Below are positions 1-8,669 of a DNA stretch of 64,000 nucleotides, in pieces; position 1 is the first letter of the stretch; each line of letters begins with the position of its first letter. Source of the DNA: Thysanoteuthis rhombus (taxonomy: Eukaryota > Mollusca > Cephalopoda > Oegopsida > Thysanoteuthidae); NCBI GenBank assembly GCA_963457665.1, contig OY735213.1, forward strand, positions 50,991,785-51,055,784. The letters are read 5' to 3'. The notes under the pieces are model-generated. The model worked only from the letters and a program-made list of their open reading frames with translations, ran no database searches and had not been told where the DNA came from. The position numbers and the translations under genes were made by a program.

Positions 1-240
1 GACTGTCAGAAGCAACACTTGAGAGACAAAGATTCCATCCATTGCTAGATGACTCCTTTCCTTAGTTATTGCACTCCCGAGGAATTAAATTCACATCCAT
101 TTTATTTGTTAGGGTCAATTTGGTTTTGGTTTTGGTTTCAGGGTTTTGTTTCTCTTTTCGAAGACTTTTCCGTTATTTGTTTTGTCATACTGTATTCCCC
201 TGCATGACCGACTAACTGTCTATCACAGTTCATCTATCAA
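1..240. other. Unassigned AT-rich DNA
   Basis: I see no coding signal, repeat shared with the rest of the window, or RNA gene here. A frame of 79 codons at 146-385 runs into the family B repeat and is a chance frame. Confidence 0.5.
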
Positions 241-459
241 TCTATTGAACAACCATAGCCATCAAACATGGCAAAGGGTTCTATCTTTCTTTTATATGCA
301 TATATTTCTTTGTTTATGTGTTTGTTTGCCTGTCTCAGCACTCCAGGCCATACCATTTCGTCCTACTCCACTAGACCCCTCCTAAAAATATTTATTTGGA
401 TTTTTTATATAAAAATTTGACACTATGGTTGTTGAATTCTTGACTGTGATGGTGAGTCT
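241..459 (+). mobile_element. Family B repeat, copy 1 (internally deleted)
   Basis: The copy opens with the family B start ATTGAACAACCATAGCCATC and ends with GGTTGTTGAATTCTTGACTG, the subterminal inverted complement plus tail. The middle that carries the palindrome in longer copies is missing, so this copy is about 220 bases instead of about 400. It is directly followed by a short (TCTA)n tract (460-480). No protein is encoded. Confidence 0.7.
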
Positions 460-480
460 GTCTATCTATCTATCTATCTC
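460..480. repeat. (TCTA)n microsatellite
   Basis: Short tetranucleotide run at the 3' edge of family B copy 1. Confidence 0.85.
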
Positions 481-930
481 AGTTAAATTGATAAATGGCT
501 AGAAAATTCTTGTAGTTGACAGTGGAACTCTTTAATGAATGGCATAAAAAATTGCAGAATTCTATGAAATGAAAAATAAATAATAATTCAGCAAATGGTC
601 CAGGGGAGATAATGTCAATCAAAAATAACTTCTCATAAAATTGACATTCTATTTTCTTTGTATGAATTTGAGAGTTAATATTTATCATCTGACATTCTGG
701 TAGATTGGGCCTATTCATTCGTAGATTGGCACTTTCAAATTTTCTATTCAATTGCAGAGAATTCATTCAGATTCTCATGAAATTTGCCATACACAGTGTC
801 ACTATTTCCCTACTAACTGCAGGTATAAATCAGATTCACAGCTGTATATGTTACAGTAAAACCAAGTCAACCTTAGTAAACAGCAAGTATATTCTGCTTC
901 AGTATTTGTAGGGTTTATACAGCTTGGTCT
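481..930. other. Unassigned AT-rich DNA
   Basis: Nothing recognisable on either strand. Overlapping 60-95-codon frames on both strands lack any protein-family motif. Confidence 0.5.
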
Positions 931-934
931 GATA

Positions 935-1030
935 CAAGGTCACACTAGTGGGGTACTCTGTGATGATTGAACTCAGTACATTAGTAATGGTGAGCATGAA
1001 AAGCTTGTTAACCATTAGTGCACTGACTGT
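935..1030 (-). mobile_element. tRNA-like SINE head (weak)
   Basis: Read on the minus strand, an A-box-like TGCACTAATGGTTAAC is followed about 45 bases later by a B-box-like GAGTTCAATCATC, the spacing of a tRNA-type internal RNA polymerase III promoter. The sequence does not fold into a good tRNA, so a SINE head or tRNA pseudogene is more likely than a tRNA gene. No second copy was found in the window. Confidence 0.35.
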
Positions 1031-1084
1031 GAAACTAGAGATTTCATGAACTCACTAAAATGTTTAGGAATGAGTAACCTAAAC

Positions 1085-1150
1085 AGAGCAGTAGCAGGTG
1101 AGCTAATTGCAAAAACCACTGATGAGTAGTTCAATCCTCACTGGAAGCTC
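1085..1150 (+). mobile_element. tRNA-like SINE head (weak)
   Basis: An A-box-like GCAGGTGAGCTAATTGC and a B-box-like TAGTTCAATCCTCAC lie about 30 bases apart on the plus strand. This may be a SINE promoter relic. The motifs are short and could arise by chance. Confidence 0.25.
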
Positions 1151-1248
1151 TACAAGATGAAGCAATTTTTTTTTAACAAACATCTCCCAATCTATCTGTT
1201 TAGTAACTTATATCAAGTAAATAAGTACATAGACACACATATGTTTAG

Positions 1249-1275
1249 AGCGAGAGAGAGAGAGAGAGAGAGAGG
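1249..1275. repeat. (GA)n microsatellite
   Basis: Dinucleotide run of about 27 bases. Confidence 0.9.
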
Positions 1276-1377
1276 GAGCAACATGCAAATCTGTTTTAAC
1301 TCAACATTTTGATTACACTCAGTAATTCTTATTTACTTTCAGTATGTTCATGGGTAGATAATTTCCTCTTGTAATCA

Positions 1378-1769
1378 GAACATTGAACTACCATAGCCAT
1401 CAAAGATGGTGAAAGCTTCTATCCTTTTTTTATATTTGCTTTTGTTTGTGTGTTAATGTGATTGTGTGTTTGTTTATGTGTTCCGGCACTCCTGGCCATA
1501 CAGTTTTGTCTACAGACCTGAGAATTAGCATCAGTTGATCCCTTCTTGAAAAATTTTTTTGATTTTTGGAAAAAAGCTTTTCACCTTTTGGGGGATTTAT
1601 TCTGATGGGTCTATCAATTACATCTAGATTCAGGATAATATTTAAGATGTTTTTCATTGGAAAATGCTAGTGATATTGTAAATAAAATTTATTCTGACCA
1701 TGGTTTTTAATGAAATCTTTTTACATAACTTCAAATTTTGATACTATCTTGACTGTGATGGTGACTTGA
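1378..1769 (+). mobile_element. Family B repeat, copy 2
   Basis: Near full-length copy: it starts ATTGAACTACCATAGCCATC, has the family hairpin CCATCAAAGATGG, the shared middle (TTCCGGCACTCCTGGCC, GATGGGTCTATCAATTACAT) and ends near TTGACTGTGATGGTGA. The internal palindrome is half eroded (CATCTAGATTCAGG). No protein is encoded. Confidence 0.75.
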
Positions 1770-1796
1770 TATTGGTAATTTACCTATTTTGCCGCA

Positions 1797-2060
1797 GACA
1801 CCTTAAGGAAGATATTTGAAGGTGGCAATCTCCTTATCTGTAGTTATGACGAAAAGTTTCATAGGGCCCAATTTTACGTGCAGTGGTGGCATCAACACCT
1901 TCGGTGTGTCAATTAGTGTCTCCCTTGTGATGTTGTTCATCCATACATAGAATTTGGGTGGCTGTGGCCAGTCCCACCTTTGGTAGAGCACCAAGGTGTT
2001 CCAGCTCTCCCAAAGGCAAAGATAGCAGGAAAACCACTTTGAAGCTTCTGATGACCTCTC
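1797..2060 (-). pseudogene. Fragment of a repeat-associated protein with WDSR and LPPLHIKLG-type motifs
   Basis: Minus-strand translation of 2060-1803 reads FSCYLCLWESWN, then WDWPQPPKFYVWMN, then VLMPPLHVKLGPMK and FKYL. From memory, a protein family common in arthropod and other invertebrate genomes, usually within repeats, carries the order PCFLCLWDSR, WP, LLPPLHIKLGLMKNFVK and FKYL. The match in order and spacing makes homology likely although I cannot name the family's function. Only about 85 residues remain, there is no start, and the upstream part past 2060 is out of frame or lost. It sits beside family B copy 2 and a hammerhead-like motif, so it looks like debris of a mobile element. 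A recent host gene is unlikely because nothing extends the frame. Confidence 0.55.
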
Positions 2061-2110
2061 AACTATACAAATGATACTCCAAAGAATCTAGTATGCTTTT
2101 GAAACTGTCG

Positions 2111-2397
2111 TATTAAGGGTCAAATGGATTGCCCACAATGTGTCTTGATCCCGCATATACAGGCCAATACATGCCTTGTAGAGTAATGTCTATTAACATT
2201 TAAAGAGTTTTTCAGAAGATTGAACGCATATTTATTTGTGTTATGAACATTACATTCCAGCCGAGTCATTCTACAGGCTTTCTCAGGCATAACAAGAAAA
2301 AAAGAAGAGATCAACATGACCCAGATCCAACCAGTGGAATATTCTGTTTACTACCATCATTGGAAAGTTCCATTTACAACCATCATATTTAGATATT
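2111..2397. other. Unassigned DNA
   Basis: No recognisable feature. It could hold an eroded continuation of the pseudogene fragment before it, but I see no matching motif. Confidence 0.4.
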
Positions 2398-2401
2398 ACA
2401 C

Positions 2402-2434
2402 CTGAAGAAGGCCGTAAAATGAATCAACTGAAAT
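2402..2434 (+). ncRNA. Degenerate hammerhead-like core
   Basis: CTGAAGA is followed by AGGCCG and, 15 bases later, GAAAT. The order CUGANGA, stem II, GAAA is the hammerhead core, and CTGANGAAGGCCG is the form seen at 31831. The 3' strand of stem II (CGGCC expected) reads CAACT, so the fold is broken. Probably a relic of a Penelope-like element. Confidence 0.3.
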
Positions 2435-2437
2435 ATC

Positions 2438-2677
2438 ATGTCTAGAAAACAAACAAAAAATGGAGTTCAATTATCAAAAAAACTCTTTGAATATACCTTG
2501 TGGGCCTTGCACATTTTAGCAGATGCTGACAAGGTGTATCTTCTGAGACGAGGATCAAAGCCGGTGTCTTTGTTGGATCACAAATTTAAGAAGATCATAA
2601 AGTGCAAGGAATGCCCTACGAACCTCACTAGAAAGAAGAGAGCATTTTGGTATCACTCTGTCACAATGGTTCATTGA
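2438..2677 (+). other. Open frame of 79 codons, unassigned
   Basis: This Lys-rich frame (LLRRGSKPVSLLDHKF, KKIIKCKECP, NLTRKKRAFW) starts directly after the hammerhead-like motif. I do not recognise a family. It ends in sequence that is duplicated at 3435-3530, so it is probably repeat-derived. It could equally be a chance frame. Confidence 0.2.
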
Positions 2678-2760
2678 CATGACTGACCAATCTTTGACAA
2701 AGAGTGTCTGGGCACAATCTTTCTGGGTATATGTTCAGTGTTGCTAAGACTTTGGTGAAG
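2678..2760 (+). repeat. Local duplication, unit 1
   Basis: GACTGACCAATCTTTGACAA, AGAGTGTCTGG and TATATGTTCAGTGTTGC recur at 3435-3530. The two units lie about 0.8 kb apart in the same direction. Confidence 0.6.
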
Positions 2761-3434
2761 AACGGTAAAATGGGCTGCAAGCTGTCCCTCAAAGTCAATA
2801 TCCTTAACACTATAATCTTGATAAATCCAAAGAGAACGCTGAAGCGTATTTGGAGGATCAGGGTGATTGCTGAAATTTGAAGGCTGCTACCAAAGAACAT
2901 AAAATGAGAACATGACGGGAAATTATATTTTGGGATGTTGTTTATGAAAGTGAATTACAGTACATAATTTTTATAAAAATTCGACTGGTTTTCATTTTCA
3001 TCTTTGATTTTAGTTGTTTTCATACAACTTTCGAATCAGGCTATTGTTTCTAAGGCAATAAATAAAAGTGCAATTGGAAATAAAGAGTAAGCCTTTGATG
3101 AGAATTGAACTTGAAATATAAAAATGATGAGTTACAATACTTCATCTAATCATTATAGTAATGAAAATTACTGTGCAATGGTATAACTCAAAAATCTAAA
3201 TCTTTTGGGATTGCTTTTCTGAACATTAGTGTAAGTACATTTTAGCTTAGATCGGTAGCACCCCATATTTCTGGTTCTTTGAATAAAAGGTGTTAATGCA
3301 TAAGCTTCGATTTTTTTCACAGCAAAGTATGTTAGTCTTTATTAGTAATTCCTGACCACAATTTACCTTTATCTTAATTTTTCTGTTGATTTTTTTTTAT
3401 ATCACAACCTTACTCTATTGCTGAAAAAAAACCT
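2761..3434. other. Unassigned AT-rich DNA
   Basis: No coding motif, shared repeat or RNA-like structure seen. Confidence 0.45.
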
Positions 3435-3530
3435 ATAAAACTGAATGACTGATCTTTGACAAAGAGTGTCTGGACAAATGACTGACCAATCTTTGACAAA
3501 TAGTTTCTGAATATATGTTCTGTGTTGCCA
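3435..3530 (+). repeat. Local duplication, unit 2 (itself doubled)
   Basis: The block GACTG(A)CCAATCTTTGACAAA occurs twice within about 45 bases here, then TATATGTTCTGTGTTGCC as in unit 1 at 2678. It runs into a perfect hairpin at 3530-3554. Confidence 0.55.
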
Positions 3531-3794
3531 ATTTAGCACTTTTTGTGCTAAATTTAACATGTTTCTTGTTTTGACAGTTCAAAAATTTGTTATTCTTATC
3601 GCTATTTTTTAGCAGTATCAGACGTTTTCTAACTGAGCCATTCAATCAAATCTAGCCAAATTTTTGCTGTTAAAAAAGGGCCTTCAAATGGCTAACAGTG
3701 TAGTTTAGCATGTTTTTGGTGTTTTTTTACACGTTTTGGGGGATCAATTCAGCACAAAAATTTTTTTAGTCGGCAACATTACATATGTTTTGTG

Positions 3795-3885
3795 AACAGA
3801 TGAAACTAAAGAGGTTTTTGGAAATGCTCGCCAGCATCTGTTTATTGATGACAAAATGTAACTTATATGATATATATACATATAT

Positions 3886-3920
<35 letters not shown>

Positions 3921-3960
3921 GTATATGTATATATAAATATATATATATATATATACATAA

Positions 3961-4051
<91 letters not shown>

Positions 4052-4530
4052 CCCTACCAACATTTAAGCATTATGAAGGATACATTGTGTGTGTTTGCAG
4101 CACTGGTACAGGAGGCCTTGAACATATCAAAGGAATCATGAAATCAAAGGATTACCAAGGGATTTAAGAACAAAATGTGCTACTCAGTGTAAGATAGGTT
4201 TGGTTTGAATATCATGGTTGCTCCAACATGATAAAATCTCCAAGCACACATCTAGACACAAACAAGACTGTTTGAAAAGGGGGAAAAATGTACTGTTTTG
4301 AACTGGCAAGTAATGAGTCTTGATCCATCGAAAATCTATGGAGGGAGTAGAAATCTGACGTTATGATTTCCACACCGTAAGAATCCTGCAAACATTCAAG
4401 AGTTTGGATTGCGATTGAGGAGCGTGAGAAACTACCAGCTGACGGGTGGCAAGAAGCTAATAGATAGCTACTTGATGTTCAGAGGCAATCAGCTTTGCCA
4501 AAGAGTATGCAATCTAGTATCAATTAAGGG
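3795..4530 (+). pseudogene. Tc1-like transposase pseudogene, split by an (AT)n tract
   Basis: Tc1-family transposases are DD34E enzymes that cut and paste DNA at TA sites. Before the (AT)n tract the plus strand encodes [16 protein letters not shown], matching the Tc1 block DETKxxLFG around the first conserved Asp region. After it come [17 protein letters not shown], then SKHTSR (the DPKHTS block, with its Asp altered), then IENLWRE (the block holding the catalytic Glu), then WIAIEEREKLPADGW. Several frameshifts and in-frame stops lie between the blocks (for example after DYQGI and after NLWRE). The N-terminal DNA-binding half is absent. A dead copy without visible terminal inverted repeats. 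Confidence 0.75.
3869..4052. repeat. (AT)n microsatellite inside the Tc1 pseudogene
   Basis: About 180 bases of interrupted AT repeat. It replaces the part of the transposase between the DETK block and the GTGxL block. Complementary Tyr/Ile frames on both strands are artefacts. Confidence 0.95.
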
Positions 4531-4606
4531 ACCTTTATCACTGTCCAAATCACATTAAATCACGACTACATAGAACAGACTCATTTGAACACTGTTGCTC
4601 GGTTTA

Positions 4607-5021
4607 GCGTGTTCATGTTTTATGACATTCATATGTATATAACTGTGTACCTGGACTTTGCTCAGCCCTAACTGTCCATAATGAAAAACTTGAAATTTTG
4701 TACACACATTCCCCGGCAATTAGTAGGGAAAACAGATTTTTTCAAGATTTCCCTACACAATGAGTTTTAGTGGAGGGGGTCAATTTACAATGTAAGTTTA
4801 TGCAAAATTTGTCCTTTAGTTTGAGTCAAGCAGTATTTACACTTGTTTTATTGATAATTTGGACTTTTAGTGATTGCAGACAAAAAGAGACAAGAGAAAA
4901 TTACATATTCATTGATTTCCTATTTCTTCAATTTTTCATTAATCATCCCTAACATAGCATGCTGCCAAAAGAGGTTGGTCACATGATGGTGTTTTTTGAG
5001 TGACTAACCATACCTGCCTCT
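4607..5021 (+). mobile_element. Family A variant A2, copy 1
   Basis: The 5' part (GACTTTGCTCAGCCCTAACT, AAAACTTGAAATTTTGTACA) is unlike other family A copies but matches 7650-7800. The 3' part is ordinary family A: GGTCAATTTACAATGTAAGT, CATGCTGCCAAAAGAGG, GTTGGTCACATGATGGTG and GAGTGACTAACCATACCTG. It follows the Tc1 pseudogene directly. Non-coding. Confidence 0.7.
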
Positions 5022-5071
5022 TTTTTAAAATCTTATTTCTTAGCTTTTTCAACTACCCAAATAATCCATTT

Positions 5072-5533
5072 TTCATCATCATTATCATCATCATCAGTCT
5101 TTTATTGTCTGTAATTGGATATAGACCTTGCCCAGGATTCACCAGACCTCTCTATTATGGGCGTCATAAAGCCAGTACTGGACTTGTCTAGTTTGTCATT
5201 CATCTGATGTTCTGCTGGCCACAATGTAACATGTGATCTCTAGGGATCCACGATGTGAGTCGTGATGTCTAGCACTTGTCTGTCTCCCTTGCAACATGAC
5301 CAGCCCATTGCCATTTGAGTTTTTTTAATGGATTCCATGATATCTCAGACTCCTGTTTCTTCCCTAATATATTATGCCGTCTCGTGATCCCTCCATGTGA
5401 TGTTGAATATGATTCTCTCATGTATACATTGCACGGTTTTCAGTTTGAGGGTCAGTCTCTTTGTTAGATTCCATGTTTCAGCTCCATAGGTGACAATCAG
5501 GAGGATACATTGGTTGTATACCCTTCTTTCTAG
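5072..5533 (-). pseudogene. RTE-like retrotransposon, C-terminal coding and 3' end
   Basis: On the minus strand this holds the C-terminal part of the reverse transcriptase polyprotein and the 3' end. Blocks equivalent to AETWNLTK, the HVARM block and the VYVQRRTLND block can be followed against the copies at 27.2 and 37.98 kb. The 3' end is a (GAT)n tail, seen on the plus strand as CATCATCATTATCATC at 5072-5097. The frame is broken by stops and shifts. The copy is 5'-truncated near 5533, as expected for target-primed reverse transcription. Confidence 0.75.
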
Positions 5534-5691
5534 AAAGATGGACATGTGCCTTGCCCAAGTAAGACATGGGATGGGACTGATGGGCTACAGTGGCAGATGA
5601 CATCTCAGCTAGAACTTGGCACACCAATCCCATTCTACTCGCCGGTAACCGCTTGGCCACTTGTGCCTCCTCCAATCACTTATTGCTTTTT
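5534..5691. other. Unassigned
   Basis: Short stretch between an RTE-like fragment and a family A copy. Overlapping open frames of 65-81 codons show no family motif. Confidence 0.4.
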
Positions 5692-6180
5692 GAAACCGTC
5701 AACCAAAACTGTCACCAAAACTATCGGCATAAGTTTCCCCAGTTCTTAAATTGGTCTGGCTGGCTGGCTGGCTGGCTGGCTATGTATGTATCATATGTGC
5801 ATGCTGCTCAGATGGATCTGGAACTATGTGAATAAAAAACAGTTTCAAAATTCCCCCTCTAAATACTTTTTTAAAGGAATTGTTCAGTTTGCAATGTAAG
5901 TTTATGGTAAATTGATCCCTTATTTGTGTCTGCTTGTTCTTCAAATAGGTTTTTTGTGGGGGATTCAATTTACAATGTAAGTTCATACCAAATTAGTCAC
6001 TGCTTGTTTTTTTTTTGTGAATACAAACTTTTTAGTGATACAAAAACAAAATGCAAGAGTAGTAACTTATTCATTGATCACCCCTTATTGCAATATTTTG
6101 ATTGATCTCCCCTAACATGGCATGCTGCCAAAAGACATTTGTGACATAACAGTTCCTATTGAGTGACTAACCTGACCTGT
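5692..6180 (+). mobile_element. Family A repeat, copy 1
   Basis: Starts GAAACCGTCAACCAAAACTG and contains the (GGCT)n block at 5758-5782. The block TTCAGTTTGCAATGTAAGTT is partly duplicated within the copy (5885 and 5968). Ends GAGTGACTAACCTGACCTGT. Confidence 0.8.
5758..5782. repeat. (GGCT)n short tandem repeat
   Basis: Five to six tetranucleotide units that belong to the family A consensus (CTGGCTGGCTATGTATGT), expanded here. Confidence 0.85.
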
Positions 6181-6566
6181 TTTTTCAATCAGTTGCTTAT
6201 TCTGCGATAGAAGCCAAAGAGACTCATTATGTTAATGGATGACTTTCAAAAGTTGGGTTTGTTCTTTTTGAAGAATTTATCAGGATACAACCACATATAT
6301 ACACAGCACAGCACATGGCACAGCCTGAGCGGTCTTGTAACTGACAGCTAATATCTCCACTGACCACAATGTACTGTGCAAGTTACTCAGAACCTTTATT
6401 TAGACTGAACACCTGACACACACATCTACCATTTATAATAGTTGACTAAATGTATTGTCAGCTGACTAATGTATTTCACTCAGTAGTGACAGATTTGACA
6501 AAGCTTTTTTCTTTCCTTTTAATAACTCAGGAATGCAGCAAGAAGTTTCTAACAATATGTCGCTGA
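6181..6566. other. Unassigned DNA
   Basis: No repeat shared with the rest of the window, coding motif or RNA gene recognised. Confidence 0.45.
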
Positions 6567-6649
6567 CCAAGTTCTAACTTGGCCTTAGCCCTTGGCTTCT
6601 TGTAAGCCAAGAGATCAGTCCTGCAGAGAAAAGGGAAATTTCTCTGCAG
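6567..6649. other. Three consecutive perfect stem-loops
   Basis: CCAAGTT-2-AACTTGG (6567-6582), CTTGGCTT-5-AAGCCAAG (6591-6611) and CTGCAGAGAAA-7-TTTCTCTGCAG (6621-6649) stand one after another. The stems are 7, 8 and 11 base pairs without a mismatch. I see no coding frame or repeat family that explains them. They could be a structured RNA, a protein-binding region or a cruciform-prone end of an unrecognised element. Confidence 0.6.
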
Positions 6650-6743
6650 CTATTTTGGTATATTTCTATTTCCTACAGATAACAATCGAAGCCATCTGAT
6701 TATGATTTTCCCCTACTAAGCCGACACATGGATAGTTAATAAT

Positions 6744-6751
6744 GTTTCTCC
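6744..6751. repeat. Target site duplication, left
   Basis: GTTTCTCC, identical to 6933-6940. Confidence 0.9.
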
Positions 6752-6932
6752 CAGGGGTGTAGCAAGAGATCTGGGTTCTCCTGGGGCTAAGCTCCCTGAA
6801 GGCCTGCCTCCAACATTTAGTGAAATATATTATTATCTAATGTCAGTAGAAATGCAGTAGACAAACTACTATTTATAAAGCTTTTTGCATCCCCTCTTTC
6901 AAATAGCCCCCCCCCCTTTAGCTACGCCTCTG
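6752..6932. mobile_element. hAT-type MITE, 181 bp
   Basis: Non-autonomous DNA transposon. Its ends are CAGGGGTGTAGC and GCTACGCCTCTG, imperfect terminal inverted repeats (10 of 12). CAG ends and an 8-bp duplication are the hAT superfamily signature. The identical 8-bp direct repeat GTTTCTCC flanks it. It encodes nothing and includes CCTCCAACATTTAGTG, which recurs in damaged relatives at 11460-11653 and 36518-36600. Confidence 0.85.
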
Positions 6933-6940
6933 GTTTCTCC
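6933..6940. repeat. Target site duplication, right
   Basis: GTTTCTCC, perfect match to the left copy. Confidence 0.9.
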
Positions 6941-7052
6941 CGAATAAAAATCAATCTTTCACTAATTCTATAAATGGGGCCAGCGCTAGCATTCCTGGTG
7001 CCCCAGGCTAGCTGAATTTTGGCACCCCTCAAAGTATAGTACAGTATTATAA

Positions 7053-7447
7053 GAAACCATCAAACAAAACTGTCACCAACACAGGTTTCTTTCGGTTTTA
7101 CAAGTTAATATATGTATGACACATACAGGCCACACAAATGGAGCAAGAAGGCTGAAAATGTAAACATTTACTCTTTATTATGTCTGAAATTAACATTTTT
7201 TTGTTTTGTTTTTTCAAAATTTCCCCTCTAAATATCCTTTTAGACGGGGGTTCAGTTTGCAATCAAAGTCTCTGCTGAATCGATCCCTATTTTGTGTCCA
7301 CTTGTTCTTCAAAAAGGTAAAAGAAGTAACTTATCCATTATTGATACCCCCAAGTTTAATTTTTCTAATTGATCACCCTTGACACAGCATGCTGCCAGAA
7401 GACTTTGATCACGTGACAGTTTCTATTGGATGACTAACAAGACCTGT
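7053..7447 (+). mobile_element. Family A repeat, copy 2
   Basis: Starts GAAACCATCAAACAAAACTG, shares GTTCAGTTTGCAATCAAAGT and GACACAGCATGCTGCC, and ends GGATGACTAACAAGACCTGT. The (GGCT)n block is lost. Confidence 0.8.
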
Positions 7448-7649
7448 CTTACTTATTTATGTTTTACGATGAGAAAAATAAATATATAAGAACAAAAGTT
7501 AATGAGAATTTTCTTTGCCAGTTGAATCTCTTTGTTTCATGACAACAAAATATTATTTAATGGACAGATATCTGAAAAATTTAACTTCTCATCAAGGAAT
7601 CATCTTGTAAATCCCCACTACCCACAACAGGACAGTTTTATCACTTTCT

Positions 7650-7895
7650 ATGGGTTTATGTCATTCATGTGTTCTGACATTTATATATATCTATGTATTT
7701 ATATATCAATGTATCTTTCTGGACTTTGGCCAGCCCTTACTGTTCATAGTAAAAACTTGAAATTTTGTACACAAACTCCTCTCAATGAAAAGGGAAAATG
7801 GGTTTTTTTTGTTTTTTGAAAATTCTTTTCCATAATAGGTTTTTAGTAGAGGGATCAAGACGCAATTTAATTTTATGCTAATTTGGATACTAGTT
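7650..7895 (+). mobile_element. Family A variant A2, copy 2 (3' truncated)
   Basis: GACTTTGGCCAGCCCTTACT and ACTTGAAATTTTGTACACAA match the A2 copy at 4607. It breaks off after the block GGGATCAAGACGCAATTTAA. Confidence 0.65.
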
Positions 7896-8223
7896 TATTT
7901 TTTTTTTGAAAATTCTGATCTATACTTGGAAATTCATACTGTCTATGACAGAGAGGTGACTGCCTGTGATGGCTGTACCTTTGTCTGGCCCTGTCTATGA
8001 ATAGATATTTATATGATAAGTTATAAAGATGTGATTGGTTGATCAGGAGGAGGCAATAATTTTGTATCAACTTCTTTGAAAAGAAAGAAAACAAATATTG
8101 CCACACTTGGAAGAGAAGCCTAGGCCATTTAGTTTTTCATCTAACAACAATTGAAATCTGTGTGTGTGTCTACCCCATTCAACAACTAGCCATTGCATGA
8201 TGGTAACATTTGTCATGTTTATT
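7896..8223. other. Unassigned DNA
   Basis: Nothing recognisable. A 77-codon minus frame has no family motif. Confidence 0.4.
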
Positions 8224-8668
8224 AGTCAGCACACAAGGCAATGCAGAGTTGAATTTGAAGTTGGTTGGCTCTGTGGTTCTCAAGAAATCTATGCATCGTG
8301 ATTACAACTGATGATTGTATTGAGTTTACATGTGCTCTTCAGAGCCACATAAATGTAGGTATAAATTGGCAACACTGAGGTGAAGTAACTGGAATACTTC
8401 AACGATTGTATTTAGTAGACATTCACCAGATATATTAGTCTGGGCACATGAGCGTGTGATGTCGAGTTTGAAGTTGTTTGGGTCAATGGTTCTCAAGAAA
8501 ACTTATTGAGATGAATATAAAAAATTAGGATCTTCCTTAATATTCTACAAAATAGCTCCTTTAACTTCTGCTCTTTAGAATAAATACTTTGGAGCTGTAG
8601 TTTTGTATAATGAATAGAAAATTATTCTTCATGACAATCTATGGCAAGCTTCTCCGCAAACCAGTTGT
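8224..8668 (+). repeat. Family D repeat, copy 1
   Basis: Two modules. Module 1 (CAGCACACAAGGCAATGCAG, GTGGTTCTCAAGAAA) occurs twice in tandem (8226-8300 and 8440-8505). Module 2 (GGAGCTGTAGTTTTG, GAAAATTATTCTTCATGACA) follows to 8668. The same order is found at 63418-64000, and module 2 alone at 20790-20955. No coding content. Confidence 0.6.
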
Positions 8669-8669
8669 A

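Noticed and set aside
3863-4067. Tyr-Ile repeat frames on both strands
   Set aside because: Pure product of the (AT)n microsatellite. The same applies to 53437-53625, 56368-56577 and 57639-57947.
5590-5835. 81-codon plus frame
   Set aside because: Its second half is the start of a family A copy and the (GGCT)n block.
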